NCBI GenBank assembly: GCA_019022495.1
Contig: JAFEKR010000001.1
Span: forward strand, 7,316,001 to 7,380,000
DNA from: Epichloe hybrida
Lineage: Eukaryota > Ascomycota > Sordariomycetes > Hypocreales > Clavicipitaceae
DNA length: 64,000 bases
Direction of reading: 5' to 3'
How positions within the stretch are numbered: the stretch's first letter is position 1; each line of letters opens with the position of its first letter. Below are positions 47,523-59,288 of the stretch, in pieces. The position numbers and the translations under genes are program-made. The notes under the pieces were generated by a model. That model saw only the letters and a list, made by a program, of their open reading frames with translations. It made no database searches and was not told where the DNA came from.

Positions 47523-49711
47523 CTAAATCTCGTCCTTTGCACTCAAACCCATAATTTTACGGTACCGGGCTGAATCAACGCCGGGCCATCCCACCGGCAC
47601 GCCGCCTACGGCCCCTTCAGAGCGTTTGCTAGGACTGGCCGTTTCTTTCGCAGGTGATTGACGAGGTCCTCCTTTGCCTGCACCTTGCGCGGCCGGAGTA
47701 TCTGGCCCATGTACACAGTATGCTACACCGAATAACAGATTCGTGCACTTGTCGTTGAGGTCCTGATATGTATGCATCAGCCATCGACGAAGGCAGGCAT
47801 GCAGACATTATTGAGCAGGGCTTCACTTACAGGGTTCCAGGCTTGAAACTGGCTGAACTGAATTACGTACTTGTCCTGAATCTTGGAGCAGGAGTCTCCG
47901 GATTGAACAACATACCATCTGTCAAGTTTGTGAGCAAGTGATCCAGGTCTGCCTATACAACAGTAAACTTACTCGTAACAGGTGCCCGTTGTTCCCGGAG
48001 GAGTGCTGGTGGGAGCCTGAACTGTGGTTGAAGACGTTTTGCTTGGGTCTTCATACGGCAGCACACAATAATACAAGCCAGACAGTAGATTGGAACACTT
48101 GTCATCCAGCTATTATGCTTCTGTTAGTATCTTTTCCATCTCATATTACAGACAATATACACATACCTGAGGGTTCAGTTTGCGAAGAAGGGCAAAGGAA
48201 ATGTCGTTACTGATGGCCACAATTTCACAGTAGTCGCCCTATCAGCAATTAGCTACAAACACGATGCAATGTGCCCGATATTCGTTCACCACTCACCGGC
48301 TGTACAAGATAATACTTTCCACAGTTGTAGGTAGTTCCCGATACGACCGAGGCCGGGCGAGAAGCCGTCTTTGTAGCATAAGTCGCCGTCTTGGTCACAG
48401 TAGCCCCGGGTATGGTGACGAATTCCTTATTTCCTCCCGGGGGGCCGACGCAGATATTTTGGTCGACAATTAAATTCGAGCAGTAGTCATCAAGCACTTA
48501 TGGGAATGTCAGAACATGTCCCACTCAGCCGCCTTCATTTGAGGGGATGCCTACGAGGATTCCACGAAACAAGTTGCTGGAATGTGCAGGCTTTCGAAGA
48601 GGCAAGGGCTTCGCAGCTGTCTCCCGAACGAATAACATAGTCTTCGCAAGCAGCTGGCAAGCACAGAGTCTAAATCGTTAGGTTTAGTGCGGCTGCAAAG
48701 AACGCAGAGGAGGCCGGTGGCTAGGGTACGACGTACCTGTCCAAGCTGCAGATCTGTGCAGTCTACTCGCAAGCCATTCATGAGGATCAGAGATCCAGTT
48801 GAAACGTGTGACTTTTTCGAAATGCTCAGGCAATTGTCGCCACTGGCAACTGTGTGAGTACGGTCGGACGCGCATTTGGCCACGGCATATCCAGTCGGTG
48901 CGTAATTAAACAATGATGTCGCATTGACTTGCAGCGGCTGTGATGCTGTTGGATATTTCAGGTTGCACTTCTGTTGGATTCTCTGGAATGCTCCCATCAT
49001 TTCTTCGCCATAGTTGGAGTATGGAGTAGATTGCTGTTGACGAAAGACGTTGACGAGGCACTCAGAGCAAAGCTGTTCGTCCGTGAAGCCGCCAAGCATA
49101 TCGGTTGAAGTCGAATTGTCCTGGAACGCAGCTTCCAGAATGTCTATGATTCAACGGGATTAATTATATGAGAGAGGCCACGCGTTTGCGCTCCGGTGAA
49201 CAGCGTAACACACGGATTCAACATACCAGCACAGTATTTCCCAGTGGCCGAGTCCTTCAGACACATGAGCTCGCGCACCGAGGTCACAGCATCTACCCAG
49301 TACGTAACAGGGAAGCCCGGGCGTGGTTGAGCATCGTTGGCGCAAGCCGTCAAGACTTTCTGACGATATCCTGCAAGCTGTGGCGCGCAAGCCGATTTGC
49401 AGAGCACATCCATATACTCCTGGCCCTCCAGCGAGTAGTATGCTCCGTTGCTGAGAAGCTGTAGAAACTCACGCGGGCAGGCGGGGAGCTCTGCTGTCAA
49501 TGCCAAATTGCATCCTGGAGCTACATTTGGGAAGAGGCTGTCCGTGACTTCAACAGAAAAGAAGAACTACCTGACAAAGACAGATGAGTATTAAGCACAG
49601 CAGAAGGGTTTGCGTCTCTTGTTCACTTACACTGTACTTCTTGTCATCGTCGGCCACGATAGGCCAAAGCCATACGCTGACTATAGTCAGAAGAAGCGGA
49701 AGTCGAAGCAT
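47523..49711 (-). CDS. Secreted four-LysM chitin-binding protein
   Basis: Nine minus-strand exons, all in phase: 49711-49631, 49566-49227, 49143-48737, 48669-48555, 48496-48297, 48238-48167, 48109-47973, 47918-47831 and 47762-47523, giving 559 aa. Seen: a signal peptide (MLRLPLLLTIVSVWLWPIVA), a Cys-rich N-terminal half of about 220 residues, then four LysM domains at about 233-280, 284-335, 372-425 and 449-500. Their hallmarks are VASGDNC, VIRSGDSC, LVQPGDYC and VVQSGDSC with following WNP or LNP turns. No catalytic domain is present. LysM proteins bind chitin or related glycans; many mask fungal chitin or assist chitinase action. It is divergent from the chitinase, separated by 1158 bp. Many small introns (54-83 nt) interrupt the repeats. 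The C-terminal 60 residues are Gly/Pro/Ser-rich. Confidence 0.87.
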
Positions 49712-50869
49712 TGTGGGAAGCTAGATGAGATGACCAGCAATAGTGATTTTGCCTGTCAAGAAAGCTTTGAGTTGACTTTTTACTCTGTCTTCACTCGAGA
49801 TGTGGGAATCTTTGTCTTCGCAAGGCGTAATCCTAAATTTTCCTCTCCGCGTTACTAAATAAACTAGAAAAGTATGAGCTCATCTGTCTTTTGCTTTCAA
49901 AGTGCATCAGTTGACCTTCCTTATCCCACCCCTTTAATCCGTAGAGTAGACCGAGCCTAGACCCTGAACTTCCAAAAGCCGGTCCAGGTTTCCTTTCACT
50001 TACTGTTGCATGACAGTCTTAGTGCTCAACCACCTGAGACACTGCGTAATCCCGCCCTAGTCTCTTTCCAAGACGTTAGTAAATGCATAGTATATTTTAT
50101 ATGGTTAGATTATAGGCCACCTTGTACAGGTACCTAGAGATTTAAACTACTGTCCGTAGCCTCTTATAGCTATTAGTAGCTCTAATGTGACTATCAACGG
50201 TTATAACATAACCGTTAATAGCTAAAGCATTACTCCTTGCATACCACCACCGCGCATTGGTACGAGTCATAATGCGGCACGCTGCCCAGGCTACAGATTT
50301 CGGCCAGTTGCCGATCTGGATGATTTATGGGTTAAAATGGCAAATGATGTCTCATCTTCTCCCAACTGGTACCATTGCATTCAACGCTAGTTGATTAAAT
50401 GGGGGCTGAAGATGCGGAAGTAACACCACACGTAGCAGCCGCAGTAGTAAGCCGCAGTAAGATTCTCCATCATCTGATGGATTTTGCCACGGCTTCGTTT
50501 CCCTGATTGACCAATACAGCTTTGTAGCTGGCCTGATCGAAGCACGGAAACAACCGTTTCATGGGCTTCGGAGGAGTTAAAACAGGTTCTAGATGTTTGA
50601 GAAGGCGTTACAAGGCTCTGTGGCGTGTAGTATCGTCTAATGAGCAGAAGAGATCGCCGCTTCGGGTGGACCGAACGATGAACAGTCGTATCCACAGATG
50701 ATGGTATTATTTGTAGTACAAGATTTGGAAAGTAGACTTGCCTGCATTTGACAAGGCTGACCTGTTCAAATGTTTCTATCCGACTGAAACTCGACTCAAC
50801 TCACGGTCGATTCCAACCTCTCATAGTAGATCCTCTCATAGTAGGTGAACTGGATACAGCTCACTCACG
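49712..50869. promoter_or_regulatory. Divergent promoter region shared by the LysM and chitinase genes
   Basis: 1158 bp between two start codons facing away from each other. A TA-rich stretch at about 50088-50240 resembles mild RIP. A small frame at 50387-50695 is not convincing. A direct repeat TCCTCTCATAGTAG lies near 50818-50845. Co-regulation is inferred from geometry, not seen. Confidence 0.5.
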
Positions 50870-53800
50870 ATGACACCTGTCGTGTTCAGCAGGATCTCCC
50901 TGCCATGTCTGTTACTTCTTGCTCTAGCTATCAGCGTTGTGTTGGGCCAACAAGATTACTCTTGCTCTCCTTCAAAGCCTTGCAAACTTGGCTGCTGCGG
51001 TAAAAACAATGTAAGCAAACTTAATTAATCAACGAGATCACCCGTCTTGGTGATGATTCGGCTTGATGTTAGTAGATATGCTTACAGGAAATCTCCAGGT
51101 CTGTGGTATGGGCCCCGACTACTGCTCAAAGAGTAACTGCGTCTCCAACTGCGACTCGAAGAGTGAATGCAATCCTGGTTGGGGTAAGGAATGGAGTATG
51201 CGCGACAAGTGTCCCTTGAATGTCTGCTGTTCTAAATATGGTTTCTGCGGAACCACGAAAGAGTTCTGTGGCGACAAGAAAGTTTCATCTCCCACTTGCT
51301 CAGGCGGAACCTCTGCAAATAAGCGAGTCATCGGATACTTTTAAGGCTGGACTCATACAAAGAACTGTGGAGGCTGTAAGCACTCTCACGGGGAAATGAC
51401 CGATACGGTGTGGATGGTACACTAACATTGGGCATAGTAACTCCAGAGAAGCTTCTCAATGGCGCTTATACACATCTGAACTATGCATTTGCATTCATCA
51501 ACCCTGGCACCTTTGAGATTGCAAACATGCAAGATTCCGACGATCAGTATATGGCCCGTCTTACCAACCTGAAAAACTTCAACCCTGGCCTAAAGGTTTG
51601 GGTAAGTGACCATCTACGGCTTGCAATTCAAGATGAAACGTTTTTTTGACGCGTACCTAGATTGCTGTTGGAGGCTGGAGTATGAATGATCCAGACCAGC
51701 CAACCAAGAGAACGTTTTCTGAGCTTGCTGCTAGCCCTGACCATCAAAAGACATTTGCCAATTCTCTTCTATCTCTCATGGACAAATACGGGTTTGACGG
51801 TGTAGATATTGACTGGGAATATCCGTAAGCACCTTTATAACTTTTACAGAATCAGCTTGTGCTAATACGGCTTCGTTAGAGTCGCAGAAGAGCGGTCCGG
51901 TGTGCCAAAAGATTTCGATAACTATGTATCGTTCCTGAAGAATATGCGCGGATACCTAGGTTCTAAGGGCCTTAGTATTACGCTTCCTGCTTCTTATTGG
52001 TATCTGCAACACTTTGATATTAAGAATATGGAACAGCATATTGACTGGTTCAACATCATGAGCTACGACTTACATGGCACTTGGGATGGCACAAATCCCT
52101 ATCTTGGGGCATTTGTTAACGCTCATACTAACCTTACAGAGATTGAAACGGCTCTGAATCTGCTGTGGCGCAACGATATTAAACCTGAGAAGGTGATTAT
52201 GGGCATGGGCTTCTACGGCCGTAGTTTCACGCTGTCTAATCCTGGTTGCGCCACTGCTGGCTGCGGATTCCGTTCTGGCGGCAACCCAGGCAAATGCTCT
52301 GCCTCGGCAGGTACCCTGATGTACTCAGAGATTAAAGATATCATCAGCTCAGGAAAGGCCACAGTCACAACGGACAAAGATGCTGCAGTCAAGATTGTCA
52401 CTTTTGATGGAAATCAATGGGTATCGTATGACGATGAAGACACACTTCGCACCAAGATGAATTATGCCAACAAGCGATGTCTTGGAGGCGTAATGGTCTG
52501 GGCTGCCTCCACCGACGATGAGGATGGGACAGCTATTCAAGCTCTTTCCAAAGCCGCTGGGCGCGCCGACTTTGCTCTCAACATCAGGGCTGCTGCAAAA
52601 TCCAACGACGCTAGCAAATGCGTTTGGGGTGAATGCGGCGCCAGTTGTCCCTCTGGTCTGGTGCCTGTTGCCAGCGGGAAAGGAAACAAGGATGTTCTTG
52701 GCATTGAGCTCGGGTGCAATAAGTCTAGTAGGCCGTTTTGCTGTCCTGCGAAAGACGCTCCCATATGTAAATGGAAAGGATCCAACGGCTTATGCGGTGC
52801 CACTGCGGGTGGGAGATGCTCCGACAACGAGATTGAGATTGCTGCCAAGACGGACAATTGTGTAACTGGTCACAAGTCTCTATGCTGTTCCAAAACTAGC
52901 ACCAATGACAACTTTGGTGCGTGTAAGTGGTTTGGAGCTGCCCCTGTTTGCGCATCTGCTTCTGCGGCGTCTGTAATTCTCAACGTGCCTCTTACGGCAG
53001 GCTTCTCCTTTGCCTCTTACGGCTGCAAAAAGGAAAAGGATAAGCCACTGGAGCTCACAACGGGAAAACAAGGCGAGGGTGGGCAAAAGTCGTGCTTGTA
53101 TAACGGTGGCTTCAAGAGCTATTGCTGTTCAAACCCTCCACCTTGGAACAAATGCCAATGGCGCTCAGGACACACTACTTGGGTGCAATGGAAAGAGCTG
53201 ATTGCAGGGCCACTACTGAGCGCGCTCGTCGATTTCTCCGTCGACTGCAAAACCGGATGCGAACCGGGTGAAGTGACGGTTGCCACGGATAGCTTTGGAT
53301 GCCGCTCCGGCACCTACTCCTACTATTGCTGTGCTGACCCCAACTTCAAGGAGCCTCCCAAGGTCGATTACAAATTGTGCTACCCTCCCAAGAACCCTTT
53401 TGCGTCTGGCGGAAAAGACCCAGAGGCCAGTGAGAAGAACGTGTTTCTGGAAACGTCTGCCTTTGACAGTGGATGCGCTCCGACACATCAACAACAGAGA
53501 GCTGCACGGCGGATGATTCGTTCCAACTTAGCAAATGAGTTGGACACCTCGGTGCTCTTTAGTCATGGCCAACTGAAAGAACTAGATGAGAGAGGTCTCG
53601 AGATTCGCGGCGCTCGGGACAACCAGCCGATGACGCTGTGTGATCAGCTCAGGAAGAGCAACGTCAACCTATACTTCCAAGCTCACCCAGGTGGTTCAAC
53701 CATCTTTAAAGCCACACGTGCCGCCTACACAGCGGCACAGTTTGGAGTTTGCGCTGTCCCGGGCATTACTGCGTTGACTACCCTTGCTCCAAATGTCAAT

Positions 53801-54637
53801 TGGGTTACCGAGCATGTCTTCGAAAAGCAAGAATTCCGTAATGCGATACAATCCATGATTGACGGAGTAACTGCTAAAGGCAATGCTCTTAAAGCCGGAG
53901 CGGTTCCTTTTTCCGTCTTCGACACCAATGGTGTAAGTTCTGCCGATACTCTGGATCATACAAAGTCTGTCATCACCGCAGTCTACTAATCATGTGCGAA
54001 ACTGCAGCTTTTCCAGGCCAACTGGCCCCAGGGGTTTCCCCAATCGCTTTCATTCACTAAATCCTGGTCAGGCAATATCGCTGATTTCTTCACCGGATTG
54101 CTGGGGCGCACGTCCGATCCTGGCCTGAAGAATAGTTATATTGCAAACTTCCAAGTCTGTGATGCAGACTACAACGCGTACAAGACTGCCATTGTAGCCG
54201 GTCATGACTTTATCTCGGACGCGCTTTGGAAGTCGACAACTGACCAGAAGGATCGCGTCGGCATGCTGACTGATGTTGTCGACACCTTGACATATCGCGG
54301 AGCTGACAAAGTTGTCACGTCTTTCAAGACTGCTTACGACAACTTGGTGCTCATGTGGGGAGATTTTGGCACGCTTTACAAACAAAACGGCGGCAACTAC
54401 GACTTTGCCGCCGCCTTTAAGCAGGTGATTAGAGAGAATCTTGAGCATCAAGTTGAGAATGCTCAAGCAAGGTTTTTAACACTGCTGGCCACGTCTATCA
54501 CGTATTGGAACTCCAACGCGGCCACCCAGAGATATGGTGCGCCATTCACTGCTGATCAGCAGAAGAAATTAGCTGGGTTTCAGAAAGACGTTAAAAGTCT
54601 GATTACGTTACCTATTTCTAAGATGGCTTCGCCTTAA
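50870..54637 (+). CDS. Large killer-toxin-like GH18 chitinase (subgroup C) with hevein-type domain; in-frame TAA at codon 129
   Basis: Exons 50870-51010, 51099-51375, 51438-51601, 51661-51824, 51880-53932 and 54008-54637 join to 1143 codons. Seen: a signal peptide (about 1-26), a Cys-rich hevein-like CBM18 region (about 30-118, with CCSKYGFCG), then GH18 from VIGYF. The catalytic DGVDIDWE motif lies at about residues 240-247 (acid E247), with MSYDLHG and WAAST further on. A Cys-rich middle and a C-terminal region resembling the alpha subunit of yeast killer toxins complete the subgroup C layout. Family role: secreted chitinase, often linked to attack on or fusion with other fungi. Oddity: TAA at 51342-51344, between GYF and GWTHTKNC, where relatives have a sense codon; about 1000 open codons follow. 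If real, only a 128-aa chitin-binding protein would be made. Confidence 0.85.
51342..51344 (+). other. Premature TAA in the chitinase frame
   Basis: The stop splits the conserved start of the GH18 barrel (GYF-stop-GWTH). No plausible intron removes it: the nearest GT..AG pair is under 40 nt and would delete conserved residues. A CAA-to-TAA transition is the simplest origin; a sequencing error is the main alternative. Confidence 0.75.
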
Positions 54638-56934
54638 AGAATGATGAGCGAGGGTCTATAGCCTGTCTTTAGCCAAATAGAATGACAGTAAACTTGCCGT
54701 GCTCGAATGTTGCCATCGTCCATCTAGTGACTAGACCAGCACATCTGTCGCTCTGTGAGCTTCTATGCTGTCACAAAAGTACTCGAGGTTCTTAGTCACG
54801 GAATACACATAATATAACATGACAATTCTTGCCACCTTGATCACAGCTAACAACAACACAGGCGTGTTGTGAGACGGTGTGGAAAGTGATGATGATGTAC
54901 AGTCCAAGCACCGGGATCATCTAAGAGACCCACTCCCGAGACTGCGACTCGATTTTTAATCGAATAGACTAGTTTCGATTAGCTTTGACATGAGACGGAT
55001 TGCATTGCACTCACGGATACGGAACCGATCCGCCCAAGAAGGTGAACCGTCAAAATCACCGATTTTGTATCCACAAAGAACGCAAGAGTGTATGTAAGGA
55101 CTCATTGGAGAGATGTTACTCGATCACGCACTATCAAGGGACGAAAATGGCGAATGAGTAAGGACAAAGGCAGTTCTGCTGGCTTATACATAGCCCGTGT
55201 ACCAAGTGGTAAGGTGCAAGAAGATGGAAGAGATGTAGAGAGAGGGAACAAACACCGCCGCAGGGGGAATCACGTCAATTTATGCCGTGGGCGAAACTCG
55301 AACGGATTTGAGTTTAACTGCGGTCGCGAACTATAACTGTATCTTCTGCATTCGCAAAGCTTGCGCCAACGGCGCGGGGGCACACAGTAACTTTATATGG
55401 TTGAAGAGCATGGAGCAACCGAGTCCGCCTCGTCAGGTCGCCCATCCGTTGGATTACTCGCGTTCTTCGCACGTTGAATGACGCTTTTCATTTAGACTAG
55501 TGGCATGCGCATACTTCAAGGTAACGAGGAAAAGGAGATATAGGTTCACAGACTGTTTTAAAACGCAGGGCCATTTTGTCGCAACATCTATGCGGTTGCT
55601 GCAGACGGCCAAGGAATAACTTACTGATCAGTTTTGGATCCTGCCGATTGCTCTGGCTGGAGATGAGACGGGGTTGTCCAGTTAGTAATTTGGCTACGTA
55701 TGTATTTCGGGAGGAGTCTGACCACCATCATCACGATGCTTCAGTTTTGCACAGTACCGCACTTGAAGAGATTCCTTCGAGTGTTCTTCAAATTTGGAGA
55801 TTGAGGCGCCGACTGTTGCTCCGACGTTGATGATTGGCAAGACAGTTGAGTGTCGACACGCTGCGGTCTTACTTGGCGCGGTCTCCACAAGGTTTGATAA
55901 TCGAGGTTGACTTGCGTCGCCATACCCTTGTGATCAGTCGATTGAATGCGTCGCTGGTCCGGGGAGTGTCTTTTCAAACTGCAGCGGTGCGGTAATGTAG
56001 AGCCAAAAAGAAGTATGTGAAATGGCAACGTTCAGCCCGACAATCAATGGCTAAAGAAGCATCATTTATACTTCTTGGGCCAGGTAGTCAGTCGACCGCC
56101 TCAACCGCCCGACTTTACTCCGTTCCACAAGCAATCTCGACGCAGAGGCATTCATCCACCAAGCAGGTCCCCCCAAGGCCACGTCACCAGAATGTGGCCT
56201 TAAATCCATCTGAATGCAAAATTACGCAAGCCGAAGCGAGGATAGTAGCCCGTGCATTGCGCGGCACTACTTTGATTAGGTCGTCGGCAGCAAAATATCG
56301 CAGATGTTGAGAGGAAGTTGATCATGATAGAGGCACAAGCTCTAAATAACAAAAGGTCCTTCCGACGTCCTGGCTAAATCACCTGCATGTTCCACTCTTT
56401 CGTGAATCATGCCGATTCAGCTCGGTGGGTTCTCGTATGATGTGGATGGAACACATCAGACCGAGTGCAACAGGCCTCTTGAGTTTACAGAAGATTGGCC
56501 ATGTTCGTTGTCGAGCGGCCTTGCGGGCTGCCAACGCTAGTTTGTGTTCGCGAGGCAGCAAGGCAGTATCATTTGCTCGAAAAAGAGAGCAATGATGACA
56601 GCCGCACTTGCGGGCAATACGGGCAAAGCAAAGTAGCCGTTCGTGAAAGCCTCTGACAAATGGGTTCGTTTCGGCGGCGAGGCGGCAGCTCGGGGCGCAG
56701 GTCGGAATGAAAGGGCAGGAGCAGCGTGAGCGGGCTTTGCCGTTTCGCTGTGCGATAGCAAGACACAAAAGAACAAAGCGAGCCGTAAAGGTGACGGCGA
56801 GGTGGGTGGAAAGAAGTGAAGACAGAGAGGTGAGGTGGCTGGAGGGGTCTTTATTAAGGCTCCATGTGTCAGGCACCCCTCGTGGTGCATTGGGCACCCT
56901 AACTTGTGGCTAGGACGCTAACTCCTCTGTTATT
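54638..56934. other. Gene-free right part of island 2
   Basis: About 2.3 kb of GC-balanced sequence. Several frames occur (55576-55830, 56017-56310, and 56379-56897 on the minus strand), but none shows a domain, good start context or consistent exon structure. It may hold decayed genes or the flank of the following transposon. Confidence 0.45.
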
Positions 56935-57259
56935 AGGACTTGTATGTAAATTCAGTGTAGTGTAAGATAGGCTTAGGGCTTGCATCCTATAATCATGTTT
57001 TTTTTTATAATCTCTACCGCAGAACGCACTATATAATAAAGCTATTACAAAGCTATTACTAAATCTATTAATAAAGCTATTATTACTGCCTAGTTATTAC
57101 TATAAGCGCCTAAAATAAACTCCCTATACTTAAAGACCTTTACTAGCCTTAATAATATTAGGGCTGCTATTAATTTAACCTATTATAACCTAGGCTTTAC
57201 TATTATAATTTATAAGAGTAAACCTAATATAAAGTATCCTATAAGAATTATCCTATAAT

Positions 57260-57369
57260 TGTCAGGTGCGCGCGCCTAATAATCAATTGTAAGGTGCAAT
57301 GCAAGCGAGAGCTAGCATTGGTGAATCTTTTAGTTCAATGGCTTACCTACATACCTTCAGGTTCTAACA
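57260..57369 (+). repeat. Terminal repeat 1 of the miniature LTR-type element
   Basis: 110 bp, more A/T-converted than its partner at 57762-57871. Confidence 0.85.
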
Positions 57370-57761
57370 TTAATGCTAGCTCTTATGGGTCTTCTAGTAT
57401 GCTAGTCCTAGGTTTAAATCCTTATAGGTAAGGCGTGCGCTAGGTCCTAGGTTTAATTCCTATAGCTAGATTAACCTAATAGGTCTAGGTTTAAATTACT
57501 AGTAGCTTAGTAGCTTATGTTAGGCTTATAGGGCAGGTATAGTTACGCCTATATGGTTGCGTTGCGACCGTGGGGTCACGTGCACTAGGTGATGTATGGG
57601 CCTAGCTGCCGTGCGTACTAGGCCTTAGGGGTTCACAATTAGTTAATTATCTTAGAGGCCACGGATAACTAGGCCTAATCCAAGCTAAGGTTACGTACGT
57701 TGCTAGCCGCTAGCTAGTGGGGCCCTTGGCTTAGGGCAAGCCTTATAAGGGAAGGGATAAT

Positions 57762-57871
57762 TGTCAGGTGCGCGCGCCTAATAATCAATTGTAAGGTGCA
57801 ATGCGAGCGAGAGCTAGCATTGGTGAATCTTTTGGTTCAATGGCTTACCTGCACACCTTCAGGTTCTGACA
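57762..57871 (+). repeat. Terminal repeat 2 of the miniature LTR-type element
   Basis: 110 bp, retaining GC at all five positions that differ from repeat 1. Confidence 0.85.
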
Positions 57872-59075
57872 ATAATACTATAAGGGTTATAAATATATAC
57901 TATAGTACAATCCTAAGGCTTATAGTACTTAAGCCTAAATAATAATAAGCTTATAGATAATAGAGTGCCTATTTAGGCTTATAATAGCTATAGAGCTTAG
58001 TGTTTATTGCCTTATTTAAACTAAGACCTCTAACTATAATTATAAGCTTAATCTATTATTACTCTTATAAATCTAGTAGTCTAAAGTTTAGAAGGTAGAA
58101 GGGAAGATAATCTCCCTTTATAATAGCGGTATCCTATCTCTTTGAATACTTAAGCACCTTTATTATAATAACGCTAATAGCGTTAAGGGCGTTATATAAT
58201 TTAATATCTATAACTACATTTACTAGTATTATTAACATAAACTTAATAGCCACATAGAGGTTAAATAGCTTTATAATTAGCTTTAAGATAATCCCTCTTA
58301 TTATTATAAAGATTCCTAAAGCCCTAATAGTTAGATTATAAGGCTTTTTATTACTTTAATCTTAGGGCTTAAACTTTTAGAATTATATCTAGATATTTAT
58401 CTCTATAATAATATATATAAAACAAATCGCTTTAATATACTACTCTTTAACGCTTATAGGGTTACTACTTATAAGAAAACCTTTTAATTTACCTCTTACT
58501 TTATAAGTAAAGAGACTAAAGAGGACTTCTTATAGGTTATTAATACTATTAGTAAGCTTTACGTAGTATAAGGCATTATAAAGCCCTAAGTTATTATTAT
58601 AGATTATAATCTTAGATTACTATAAGCTATTAAAGGGTACTAAGGCTTTATAAATATCCTATATATTCTTTACTAGTGGTATATTAATATAAATATACTC
58701 TTAAAGTATAAGTAGTACTTTCTAAAGGTAATATTTAATTATATAATAAGAAAAATAAAGCATATACTAGCCTTTATAACTTTCCTTAATATATAAAATA
58801 AGCTTATATAATCTAAGATAGAATTAGCATTTAAACAATAGCTTTAGCGTTTTAAAGAGCCTAGGCGCTTCCTAGAGCAGGTGGTTAATTATATATTAAA
58901 TACCTAGATTATGCTATAGAAAGGAAAGCTTATACGCTGCTTTATTAATAAAGTTAGGCATTTTAGCTATCTTATAATATCTATTATAAAGTCTGTAAAT
59001 ATAGCTATTAAGCGGTTCCTTTAGGGTAGTATAGGTAACTTAGCCTCTGTTTTTTAATATCTAAATAGCTTCTAG

Positions 59076-59288
59076 TGTAAGGGCTTAGGCTTTGCCTAAG
59101 CATTATTCGTATAGTAGTTAGAGAGGGAAGTGGTAAAAGCAGTTAAGGAAAGGAGGCTTATATAAGTAACTAAGGGGGTATAAGGGGGCATTACTAGAGA
59201 TAGCCTCTTACCCTTTTTCCTTTTTCCTTAAGTCTCTTAATACTATATTAATGCCTTATTATAGTTACCTAGGGGCTAGTCTATAATA
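59076..59288 (+). repeat. 5' LTR of Gypsy copy B
   Basis: About 213 bp, matching 26169-26385 with mostly transition differences. The start hairpin CTTAGGC-TTT-GCCTAAG is kept. Confidence 0.82.

Larger units (their letters stand above)
57260..57871 (+). mobile_element. 612-bp miniature LTR-type element (TRIM-like) with 110-bp direct terminal repeats
   Basis: Direct repeats at 57260-57369 and 57762-57871, both 110 bp, start TGTCAGGTGCGCG and end TTCT(A/G)ACA (TG..CA). The flanks carry ATAAT at 57255-57259 and 57872-57876, a 5-bp duplication. A purine tract AAGGGAAGGGATAA lies just before the second repeat, as a polypurine tract would. The 392-bp interior has no frame and is far less A/T-converted than the MULE around it. 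The two repeats differ by five transitions, all A/T in the first. Caution: ATAAT also precedes the second repeat, so a solo insertion of that copy cannot be excluded. Confidence 0.72.
56935..59075 (+). mobile_element. RIP-dead MULE (Mutator-like) transposon, split by a miniature LTR element and truncated by Gypsy copy B
   Basis: The plus-strand reading gives transposase hallmarks despite stops and a frame change. A zinc-finger-like tail is seen near 58010-58050. An SKETKEDF segment (about 58505-58530) is followed by a VIIIDYNL segment (about 58590-58625), then W-Y-I-N-I-N (about 58670-58700) where MULE proteins have WHINKN. The C-terminal FGH..TTS and IGNLASVF parts lie near 58965-59050. The left boundary is uncertain (the AT-rich texture starts near 56940); the right is cut at 59076 by the Gypsy LTR. 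Confidence 0.7.

Noticed and set aside
56379..56897. 172-aa open frame on the minus strand
   Set aside because: Compositionally odd, overlapping alternative frames in both strands, no domain and no intron signals.
54638..56934. Decayed gene in the right part of island 2
   Set aside because: No run of related residues across frames could be tied to any family; left as unannotated.
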